64,000 bases of DNA, from positions 18,045,050 to 18,109,049 of the forward strand of contig NC_135559.1 in assembly GCF_964340395.1 (NCBI RefSeq), in the 5' to 3' direction. Positions within the stretch are counted from its first letter, which is position 1, and the number at the start of each line of letters is the position of its first letter. The position numbers and the translations under genes were made by a program. The notes under the pieces are model-generated. The model worked only from the letters and a program-made list of their open reading frames with translations. It ran no database searches and was not told the origin of the DNA. The DNA is from Glandiceps talaboti. Its lineage: Eukaryota; Hemichordata; Enteropneusta; Spengelidae. Shown in pieces: positions 55,282 through 64,000 of the stretch.

Positions 55282-56385
55282 TGTAGGTGATGATCGTTGC
55301 TACCGTGGAATGACTGAACTCGGTATTTCACTGATACCTTGACAAAATGACATGTATAGAATGATCTGAAACATAGTTGATTGGCCACCCGTGGAAAAAC
55401 GGATGATGTGCGACAGTGAATTATCTCCGGGGCTCTCCAAAGGGAGTTTTTTCTTCATCGTTAATTTGAATTTCATTAATTCATGACGCCGTGCTTTTAC
55501 AAACAATAAATAACGGTCTTGTAAACGTAAAACTACTCAGAAAAATACATAAATTTCCTGTAAAATTTGTTTTACTGGTAACTCAGATATTTTCAACATA
55601 TACGTGCATAAATGTGACCCGGATCGCCTTTCAAAGTTACCGTTCACGTTCACATTCAGCATTCACGTAATGAATCGTTAATCGGGACCTTTTTGAAAGA
55701 ATCGAGTGTGACATGCAAATTATTGGGTATAAAATGTACTACTGGAACATTCTATGTAATAAGTTGGGGGTCACTTCAAAAAAATATCAAATATTTAGTA
55801 TTTTCTGTTTTATTACATTTGAAGGTTGCTATTGAAGGTGAAATAGTAAGTTAAACAGGCCATGATATGGTCATGGCTATTTCAGTATCGAGCAATTAAT
55901 ATTAATTATGTGTACAGATAACTGGGACACACTTTAACCTTTTGTTCGGTCGATGGTGCAGTGAATGGAAAAATAACACGTCACCATTTTAAAACTTTGG
56001 ACCTTTTTTTTCCATAACTGTGTACTGCACACCTAACACACATTTGTGCACATCCATGTAACAGCTATGGTGGAATAATACCCTGTAGCAACCCCTTTGT
56101 TCATATCCGACTAGCATTGCTCACACAGTTGAGCTGGTACACTGCTGTGGGAAATACCGCTGTCACAGCAATGCTACCATTGACATAGCTAGTGCATTGC
56201 TTTGGGAGATACCTACGTTACAGCTATGCTCACATAGCTGGGACATGGATGTGGAGAAAAGCTTGTGTACGCGGATGATATAAAAAGCTGTGCTGCATTG
56301 CTATTTTGGACATCAATGTTACATTGATATTTTTCACATAACTGGTACAGCCTCAGTGGCTCCAGTGAGCTCATACATACAGCTA
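55282..56385. other. Intergenic, nothing firm
   Basis: Upstream of the CCHC ORF. From about 56030 degenerate repeats with ACAGCTATG, GCTCACA and TAGCTGGTACA motifs begin and lead into the 70-bp array. Confidence 0.4.
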
Positions 56386-56665
56386 TGTATACAACCCTGT
56401 CCTAGGTATGCTAATGTCACAGGGTGTGCAAGGTTCCATGTACATGTATGTGAACATGAATGTACACAACTCTGTCCTAGGTATGCGAATGTGACATGGG
56501 TGTGCAAGGTACTTTCCTTGTGTACATGAATGTGCACAACCCTGTCCGAGGTATATGAATGTTACAGGGGTGTCCAAGGTGTCCTGTGTAGCTGGTACAG
56601 CCACCGTGGCTCCACTAATCTGTTACAACCCTGTCCTAGGTATGCCAACGTTACAGGATTTACAA
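56386..56665. repeat. ~70-bp minisatellite, about four units
   Basis: Each unit carries ACAACCCTGTCCTAGGTATG, then AATGT.ACAGGG and GTGCAAGGT. Confidence 0.75.
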
Positions 56666-56947
56666 GGGTGTGCAAGGCTTTACAATTTTGAAATAAAACA
56701 TTCCAATGTTAGCTAAGCCACGAGCAACTTCTCTCTCTCTCTTTCTATCTACCGTTACCCACTCTACATCTCACAGTCGGCCTGTTTTATATTAAATATT
56801 TGCCAAGCCACACACAGTGCCCGCGAATTTTTTTTCTGTTCTACATTTGTCATGGCTCACTGACGGTTATGACGTATAACTGAGAGTTCTGACGTATTTT
56901 TTTTTACTAATATCAACAGACGCTTAACAATGGGGTGTCATTCGGGC

Positions 56948-57399
<452 letters not shown>

Positions 57400-57602
57400 A
57401 AAGTATTTATAATGCGTTTGTCCTTCCGAGACCTCCAGTTGCTAAGATCAGTCTCTCCGCATAGGAGTAAAGCAATCATATTGCCACCTCTATCGTATAG
57501 TTATACAGCCGGGTTGATAGCCACAATCGTGGGTCAAATCCACCGGTACTTGTATTCCCGAGATATGTATCAGAATGTTTCTATCAGAATACAATAAAAT
57601 GT

Positions 57603-57764
57603 CGTATTTAGCCAACTGTATATGAAAGGGGTAAAATTACACTTGTTTCTGTGATCGAACAAGTCCACCAACCGCGAAATGACAACGAGCGATGGGTGGA
57701 CTTGCGCGATCATAGTAGAAACAAGTGTAATTTTACCCCTTTCATATACAGTTGGCTAAATACG
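57603..57764. mobile_element. 162-bp palindromic MITE with ~50-bp arms
   Basis: Left arm CGTATTTAGCCAACTGTATA... at 57603, right arm ending TATACAGTTGGCTAAATACG at 57764. The arms match perfectly for about 50 bp, then pair again as AAGTCCACC/GGTGGACTT. TA on either side of TTTAGCC could be a Tc1/mariner-type duplication. ATTTAGCCAACTG recurs alone at 57877. Confidence 0.7.
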
Positions 57765-57774
57765 TATATATCAT

Positions 57775-58090
57775 CGATATTATCAATCAATCTTTATTGC
57801 ATAAAAACATGCCATAGCAAGCATTGTAAAGCATACAAAAATGACATACAGCAATAAAGTGAATACAATACAGTCATTTAGCCAACTGCTCCGGAGGAGT
57901 GTTTACACCAACAAGAAATTTTCCAAGAGGAAGTTTATCATCAGAGGTCAAAATGTGCAAATATTTACTTTTTTCATTTAAGGAATGAAAATTTGAATTA
58001 TTCAATTACAAAAAAAAGGGAAAAAAGTGCCTTTCTCTCATTTGTATTATCGACATTTTATTGTATTCTGGATAGAAATGTTCTGATACA
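57775..58090 (-). pseudogene. LINE 3' end fragment
   Basis: Minus strand: a short decayed coding tail (TSDDKLPLGKFLVGVNT), then GCAATAAAGATTGATTGATA, a typical LINE 3' end with a short ATTG repeat. Confidence 0.45.
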
Positions 58091-58129
58091 TAGCTCGGAA
58101 AACAAGTGCCTGTGGTCAAATCTTACCAA

Positions 58130-58270
58130 ATGTCATGATTTCAGCCATTGAAAAACGAACGGCAGTGACGAGGCTCGAACCTACAACCTGATTCCTGTAA
58201 ATATCATGTAAAGTTGCAGTAAATAGCGCCCTCACAACCATGCCTCATTGTTTCGAATCCCCGGCTGTTG
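58130..58270. mobile_element. tRNA-like SINE fragment
   Basis: On the minus strand GGTTCGAGCC (B-box consensus, 58170-58179) is preceded by CATGGTTGTGAGGGCGC as a possible A-box region. On the plus strand TTTCGAATCCCCGGC at about 58250 is also B-box-like. Confidence 0.3.
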
Positions 58271-58451
58271 ATAAATTTTGGCAGGTCATTTCAAACAAAA
58301 GTTAGGTAGACACTTTAGTTAAAATGAACGATTAGTATAACATTTTTCATTAGTGAAAATTGTTTATATTTGCTTACATTTCTCTGATATTTAAACCAAG
58401 TCGTACATTATGGATGACGAACACACACCCTAGATATATATATACTTGGTG

Positions 58452-58461
58452 TCAAAGGTCA
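58452..58461 (+). promoter_or_regulatory. Nuclear-receptor half-site upstream of RBMX2
   Basis: TCAAAGGTCA, an extended AGGTCA half-site, 60 bp before the RBMX2 start codon. A TATATATATATA run is at 58433-58444. Single motif, low weight. Confidence 0.2.
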
Positions 58462-58520
58462 CAGCTGTACATGAAAGTTTCGACAACTTGTACGGGAGGT
58501 TTATATAGAAGTTCACGGAA

Positions 58521-58525
58521 ATGAA
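58521..58525 (+). CDS. RBMX2: RBMX2 exon 1 coding part (ATGAA)
   Basis: ATGAA followed by donor GTGAGT at 58526. Exon 2 supplies C to complete AAC (Asn), giving M-N-P-L-T, the family's N-terminus. Purine at -3. Chosen because phase 2 is required by exon 2 and the Met-Asn start matches other animals. Confidence 0.8.
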
Positions 58526-61500
58526 GTGAGTTTTTAAAGCTGTTTGATTATATCTAAGTGTGATGTGGTTGTTTCGTTTTCTCTCTCCAAGAGCTTGAAG
58601 CCCCTGCTAGTGTTATTTCGAGAGGAGTGCTGACATAAGTCAGTTTCAACGTTAAACATAATTTCTATAGCATTAGCAGAACGCAGCTGGAACGTTACCC
58701 ACATCATAGGGGCGTGTAGTATTCATTAGATTGTTGTTTTCCATGTCTAGAATCTAGATATGACAACGTTTTGACTTGGCCACATTTTCCCTACCCCTAC
58801 GGAAAGAATATTTTTGTATAGAGCATAAATTGATGTATCTGTAGTAGCATGATTCGTGTGATGTTTTCTTAGGGAAACAGCAATCTAAGGAGTAATGTAA
58901 GTGGCACTTTGGAGGGTCTATGCTTTGAACCACATACCGTACGTAAACGTACACGTAACGTAACGTACCGAAGCGCTAATATTTTATCATCTAAAGGTGC
59001 TATGATGACAACTTTCCTGCAAGAATGTACAAAAATGAACAGTTAGAGTCTGTACAAGAGATGAGATGTACATTTGAATTTAAGTAATTGACAATACCGC
59101 ATTTCGCATTTCACTAGTGCTCAACAGACAAAGGAAGGGACTTACTCTGTATGCAAGCAGGACCATGTTAGCTTAACCATGAACCCAATGATAGACTGTG
59201 ATGTGTATCTTCTTTTAAGTACTGAGTAGACACTGTTCTATCAGTACATGTTCCCATTTCCTTGACTGTAGTGGCAGAACAAATTTGATGCCATAATCAA
59301 ATATATATGAAGCGCCCATGACAAACCATACTCCATGTTCTTCTCACAGAAAAGGGAGAAATTTCATGAATCATTCAGTTGTGCACTTTATCAATAATGT
59401 GACAGTACAGATTCCATGCAATTAACAAGAAACACCAGATTAAAACTTTGTTTCACCTTCATTGTTCTCATAGTCCACTGTTGCTGCATGGGGCTCAGCA
59501 GTCATATATGTGAATTAGATCTATGCACACTGAATATTTGGGACCATTTATGTGCAGGTAACAAGCACATAAGAGTCAGTTTTGTTGTTTCTTGGTCATC
59601 ATGTGTAGTTTATGTGAATGATTCTCCAAAACCCAAAGGTTATGAAAATCCCAGGCTCTGTACTGTTTCCTGGATTGGCATTCAACTGTAAAATTACAAT
59701 GTTAATCTGCAAATTGTAGTCAAGGTGAAATCAGGTACCTCATCCTATCAAAACAAAGGAATTCATTCATGATTTAAGTAAATTTTGTTAAGATCCCCCC
59801 TCCCTCACCTCCTGTCACTGGGGTTCCCAAACCTTGGCAGTAATACATCATCATAAAAGGTTAGGCCTCTTTGTGACTCTTTGTTCATATTGTTTCTTGT
59901 AAATTGTTTTGTGAGTGCAGTAACAATGTCATTGTAGTTCTTTTGTTGTTGTACCATTGACAATAGCACAGAGTAATGCCATTAATATGGAGTTCACTTG
60001 TTATGTTATCTCTTTTGCAGCCCCCTAACTAATGTGAGGAATATAAACAAATTAAATGAAACAGAAGCAAGTCTTGGAATAGCGCCCTCTAAGTCCTGGC
60101 ATAATCAGTACAAAGACAGTGCCTGGATATTTATTGGTGGTCTACCTTATGACCTGACAGAGGGAGATATAATCTGTGTTTTCTCTCAGTAAGTACAAAT
60201 ATGAATATTTCATATGGTGCACCATCCAAGATGGTGGTCTACCACTTGACCTGACAGAGGGAGATATGTGTTTTCTCTCAGTAAGTACAAATTTGAATAT
60301 TTCCCATGGTGCACCATTCAAGATGGTGGTATACCTTTTGATCTGACAGGGGGAGATATAATTTGTTTTCTTGCAGTAAGTATAGACTTTAAATATTTCC
60401 CGTGGTGCACCATCCAAGATGTCTATCATGGTTGCTACTAGTACTACTACTAACTTATATGTTGAGATCAGCAAAATCACACTACAACTCTACAGACTTT
60501 CAAGTATGGAACATTTTGTCAAGTGCCAGTTATGCACAGACGTCAGCTCATACACTAAACACATTAACACTGGCAAGTCAACACATTGAAAACATGGTGA
60601 AAGATAAACATGGTGTATGATGGTCTGTGTATATAACAATAAGTGAATTTCCCATGATGCCTCTGGCCAGCAATGTGCCCTCTAGTGACAGCCAAATATT
60701 GTTGTGGTGGTTCGAAATGATAAAAACAGGGATTTCTTGTGAGTCATCACAGAGTAAGAGATAGAGGAATACCCAATTTTGGTGCGTCATTAGAAATTGT
60801 GTACATCAGTGGTGCATCAAATTGGCTTAGAGGGCGCACTTGCTGGCCAGTATTTTTATTATACCTTTGGTCATCACTACATTCATTTTCTTCTTTACAA
60901 CAGATATGGAGAAATTGTGAACATAAATCTAGTCCGAGACAAGAAGACGGGAAAGCAGAAAGGGTTCTGTTTTATTTGTTATGAAGATCAAAGAAGTACA
61001 GTACTAGCAGTTGATAACTTAAACAGCGTAAAGGTGAATCTTACATTATACTAGCAGAACTTAAACAGCGTAAAGGTGAAACTTACATTATACTAGCAGC
61101 ATATCAGCATAAAATTAGCATATGACCTGTTGACATTCAAGGATGAAGGTCACATTTCTTGCATATCATTAACTAGGTCACATCCGAGTAATTTCTCTCA
61201 ATCAACATGATGTAAATATCATGTGACTTGAACCAAATTTTTCTACACTCTGCCAGACAACTCTTTTTCACACCATCCTAATCTGAAATGCATCTATGGT
61301 TTATGTACAGCTTCTTGGGAGGACTCTAAGGGTTGATCACGTGGCAGATTATAGGAAACCAAAAGAAGATGAAGGTGATGATGACATTACAAAGAAAATC
61401 AGACAGGAAGGAGTTGCACCTAAAACTCCACCTCCATCATCATCATCCTCAGAGGAAGAAGAAGTCTATGAAGTCAGAGTCAAAAAGATGAAGAAAGGTA

Positions 61501-64000
61501 TTGTTAGCATTGGTTTCTCTCTCATGCTTGGTCACCTGCTGTTTTGGCAGGTGAATCAGCACTTTTAGGTTGGTTAATATTCTAATTAGGAGTTAATATA
61601 AGGTGAGACACACCAGCGTTTGAGGCACTTCCAGAATAAGCGCCATACCGTGGGTCATGTTTACAACTAAATGAGCCAACCTATGTCAGTGACCCGAGTC
61701 ACGGTATAGACTGTGTTTGAACACATTGGGCTGTAGTCTAGATGCTATTCGTGGCATCAAATCTCAAGATCTCTCTTTACTTCTAGCTCAATGAGGTCCT
61801 GAGATAAAGTTTCAAATTCAACCGAGTCCACCTACACAGTCATTAATGTCATGTCTTTGAAAGGGTAGACAGTATGAACCATTAATATTCAGATTACAGA
61901 TATTTTTCAGCTAATCAACAATATTAAAGTGTTTCAGTACAGGTTGATATAACATTAAAATCATAATGCAGTACATTAGAACTAGTGCAGTCTACCTGTA
62001 GACTTGAAGGACTAACGCTGTCACACTATTTCAGCTATCCTAACTACCAGTAGACTTGAAGGACTAACACTACTACACTATTTCAGCTATCCTAACCGTA
62101 GCCTACCTGTAGACTTGAAGGACTAATGCTACTACACTATTTCAGCTATCCTAAATGTAGCCTACCTGTAGACTTGAAGGACTAACACTACTACACTATT
62201 TCAGCTATCCTAACTGTAGCCTACCTGTAGACTTGAAGGACTAACACTACTACACTATTTCAGCTATCCTAACTGTAGCCTACCTGTAGACTTGAAGGAC
62301 TAACACTACTACACTATTTCAGCTATCCTAAATACAGCTACCTGTAGACTTGAAGGACTAACACTACTACACTATTTCAGCTATCCTAACTGTAGCCTAC
62401 CTGAAGACTTGAAGGACTAACACTACTACACTATTTCAGCTATCCTAACTGTAGCCTACCTGAAGACTTGAAGGACTAACACTACTACACTATTTCAGCT
62501 ATCCTAATCGTAGCCTACGTGTAGACTTGAAGGACTAAAGGACTAACACTACTACACTATTTCAGCTATCCTAACTGTAGCCTACCCGTAGTGTTGAAGG
62601 ACTAACTCTACTACACTATTTCGGCTATCCTAACTGTAGCCTACGTGTAGACTTGAGGGACTAACACTACTACACTATTTGTAGTGTTGGACATCATCTC
62701 CTTGAAGTCAGACAAATCTCACCAGTGTATAGGGTTTTGTAGAAACATTTTCGCCATTTGGCAAGCGTAGAATTGCCACTGATGAGTTTCTGAATACCCA
62801 TTTTCATCGGTTCTGGTATCAATGATTTATTGTAGAAGGAGTCGAGTAGCAATTTTAGGAATTTGTCAGCAGATTTTCTTGAAAGACATGCAGAATATTT
62901 GCAACGAAACTAAGGAAAACATATGCACCTGTTATGACTTTGCCAAAGATATAGATTTATTTGAATAGGTATGACAAAAGAAATTTACATACTAAAACTC
63001 ATCATACACACTGACTACCCAAGTTATTGACACTTTGACATTGAAAAGTGTTTTATTGACAGCACATGCTTAATTTAGTTGTTGGTACATTTTTATACAT
63101 GAATTATTGAAGAAGTTATTAAATAAGGAACCTCCAAGCATACCAATCAGAGAGAGTTGTGGGTAAGATATTGTACAGTGAATTGGTCCTTGTCTCATAG
63201 GCAAGTTTTCTGCTAATTTTCATCTGTATTCATTCATGATACGCTGTGAACAAACAGACAAACAGTCATGCAGACAAACAAACAAACACAGGAACAAATA
63301 CATTATTTGAAAATGTCTTGTCTTGAGTACCAAAATTTTAACCAATACACAACATACTTTGATAAGCTGAAAACTGCAAATTATCAGTCTTTTTCACTCC
63401 ATGGGAGATTGATAGATGGTTCTGTTTGTGATGTGATTACAGTGAATGTTCCCATAGATATTCTTAGGGAGAAAGGACCGTCCTTAGAGCTTGTGTCTTG
63501 TCTTGTTAGGAAATTGACAACCCGTAACACTGTGTGCATCTTTGAATTTCATCTCTACAGACAAAGGTTCTGCTCATAAAAAGTCAAAGAAAAAGGTCAA
63601 AAAAGAACAACGTGAGAAAGAGACTAGACAGGAGAAAGAAAAGCATGGAGATTGGAGTCAAGAAAGGAAAAGCAAACCAACACACAAACATGAGACATCT
63701 GCGAGGAAACAGAGACCTGAGAGTGATGATGACAGACAAGACAGAAAGAGAAAACATGGACAGGATGATGAAGATAAACATATTCAAGACTATCACCAGG
63801 AAAGAACAGATAGAACTTCCAAAGAAAAGTACAGGGATTATGGCAGTAAGGATGATCATAAGGAGTCCTATCGAGAAAGAGATGAGCAACCTAGGGGGTA
63901 CTACCAAAAAGATGATCCACATAGAACCAGAACAAAAGAATCCTATCCAGACACACATAGGGACAGAGACAGAGGGTCATACAGAGACCCACACAGAGGG
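58521..64000 (+). CDS. RBMX2: RNA-binding motif protein X-linked 2 (RBMX2; Ist3/Snu17 orthologue), 3' incomplete
   Basis: Five exons: 58521-58525, 60021-60188, 60904-61033, 61311-61497 and 63561 to beyond 64000. They read M-N-PLTNVRNINKLNETEASLG, SWHNQYKDSAWIFIGGLPYD, DLTEGDIICVFSQYGEIVNI, RDKKTGKQKGFCFICYEDQR, then LLGRTLRVDHVADYRKPKED. This matches the RBMX2 family along its whole RRM; RNP2 is WIFIGGL and RNP1 is KGFCFICY. The RRM spans exons 2-4. The rest is a Lys/Arg/Asp/His-rich tail typical of the family. Yeast Ist3 belongs to the RES (retention and splicing) complex of the activated spliceosome; a nuclear splicing role is inferred by homology. No stop codon in the window. Confidence 0.95.
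58526..60020 (+). other. RBMX2 intron 1
   Basis: GTGAGT...TCTCTTTTGCAG. No exon or repeat recognised; the ORF at 59416-59691 has no family features. Confidence 0.6.
60021..60188 (+). CDS. RBMX2: RBMX2 exon 2 (N-terminus and first half of RRM)
   Basis: Acceptor CTCTTTTGCAG, donor TCTCA/GTAAGT. Ends within the Gln of CVFSQ. Its last ~53 bp plus donor and ~40 bp of intron are repeated twice more downstream. Confidence 0.93.
60136..60421 (+). repeat. Tandem triplication of the exon 2 / intron 2 junction
   Basis: Copies start with GGTGGT at 60136, 60233 and 60325. Each contains the CTGACAG(A/G)GGGAGATAT coding segment, a GTAAGTA donor (60189, 60281, 60376) and a TATTTCCCATGGTGCACCAT-like intron part. 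Copies 2 and 3 have small deletions. Confidence 0.9.
60904..61033 (+). CDS. RBMX2: RBMX2 exon 3 (second half of RRM)
   Basis: Acceptor TTTACAACAG, donor AAG/GTGAAT. Carries RNP1 (KGFCFICY) and DQRSTVLAVDN. Ends in phase 0. Its 3' end with the donor is duplicated immediately downstream. Confidence 0.93.
61004..61092 (+). repeat. Tandem duplication of the exon 3 / intron 3 junction
   Basis: CTAGCAG...AACTTAAACAGCGTAAAGGTGAA...CTTACATTATA occurs at 61004-61050 and 61051-61092. The second copy offers a donor at 61076. Its use would add 42 nt with an in-frame TAG. Confidence 0.9.
61311..61497 (+). CDS. RBMX2: RBMX2 exon 4 (end of RRM, acidic-Ser linker)
   Basis: Acceptor TTTATGTACAG, donor AAAG/GTATTG, ends in phase 1. 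Encodes LLGRTLRVDHVADYRKPKED, then EGDDDITKKIRQEG and PPPSSSSSEEEEVYEV. Confidence 0.92.
61985..62690. repeat. ~59-bp intronic minisatellite, about 12 units
   Basis: The unit contains CTACCTGTAGACTTGAAGGA, CTAACACTACTACACTATTT and CAGCTATCCTAACTGTAG. It lies in RBMX2 intron 4. Each unit includes CTAAC ... ACACTATTTCAG, a branch-point plus 3' splice-site look-alike. Confidence 0.93.
63561..64000 (+). CDS. RBMX2: RBMX2 exon 5, Lys/Arg/Asp-rich tail (continues past window)
   Basis: Acceptor ATCTCTACAG, entry in phase 1 (G-AC). Reads DKGSAHKKSKKKVKKEQREK, then DR/RD/YRE repeats such as DRQDRKRKHG and HRDRDRGSYRD. The frame is open to the window edge. Low-complexity charged tail as in other RBMX2 proteins. 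Confidence 0.92.

Noticed and set aside
61985-62690. CRISPR-like array of ~59-bp units
   Set aside because: There are no unique spacers; the whole unit repeats, and it lies inside an intron of an animal gene.
63268-63579. 103-codon ORF in RBMX2 intron 4 just before exon 5
   Set aside because: It crosses the exon 5 acceptor in a different frame from RBMX2 and shows no recognisable domain; probably chance.

Overview
This is a eukaryotic, metazoan window, most likely from a marine invertebrate with a repeat-rich genome. I cannot name the species. The evidence is: genes split by long introns with GT-AG boundaries; an animal-type RBMX2 gene; Penelope-like, CR1-like and L1/Tx1-like retroelements; Helentron/pearl-like non-autonomous elements; and very abundant microsatellites. 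Nothing bacterial (operons, ribosome binding sites, CRISPR) is present.

Layout. (1) 0-1.3 kb, minus strand: one exon resembling the N-terminal conserved region of G2/M-phase E3-ligase-like (G2E3-like) invertebrate proteins, then a (SDKSG)n-coding minisatellite and a broken LTR-retrotransposon gag/protease relic. (2) 2.7-4.8 kb: a complete-looking non-autonomous DNA transposon with 42-bp inverted termini and a 6-bp target duplication. (3) 5-36.1 kb, plus strand: the main gene of the window. I see seven exons, all joined in phase 1. They encode three related ~200-residue beta-propeller-like modules with SCC motifs, Gly/Thr/Pro linkers, one transmembrane helix and a short basic tail. The start (signal peptide) was not found. 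Its introns are packed with mobile DNA: LINE relics, two Penelope-like relics (one with an intact-looking hammerhead ribozyme), and a family of Helentron-like elements whose ends lie just upstream of the module exons. (4) 36-50 kb: mostly non-genic DNA with long (TA)n, (GACA)n, (GTAT)n and pentamer repeats, several RFX-like and E2F-like motifs, a small Gly/Cys-rich ORF on the minus strand, a LINE relic and MITEs. (5) 50.9-53.9 kb: an 18-bp satellite with a 719-bp higher-order repeat. (6) 54.5-55.3 kb, minus: an intact orphan ORF with two CCHC zinc knuckles (LINE ORF1 / ZCCHC3-like). (7) 58.5-64 kb, plus: RBMX2, a spliceosomal RES-complex RNA-binding protein, five exons visible and continuing past the window.

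The most interesting signals are the modular membrane protein with symmetric phase-1 exons, the link between its exons and Helentron-like ends, the hammerhead ribozyme of the Penelope-like relic, and RBMX2, where two different exons have had their 3' end plus splice donor tandemly duplicated into the following intron. All exon boundaries were read by eye from splice consensus and reading frame; no transcript or database evidence was available.
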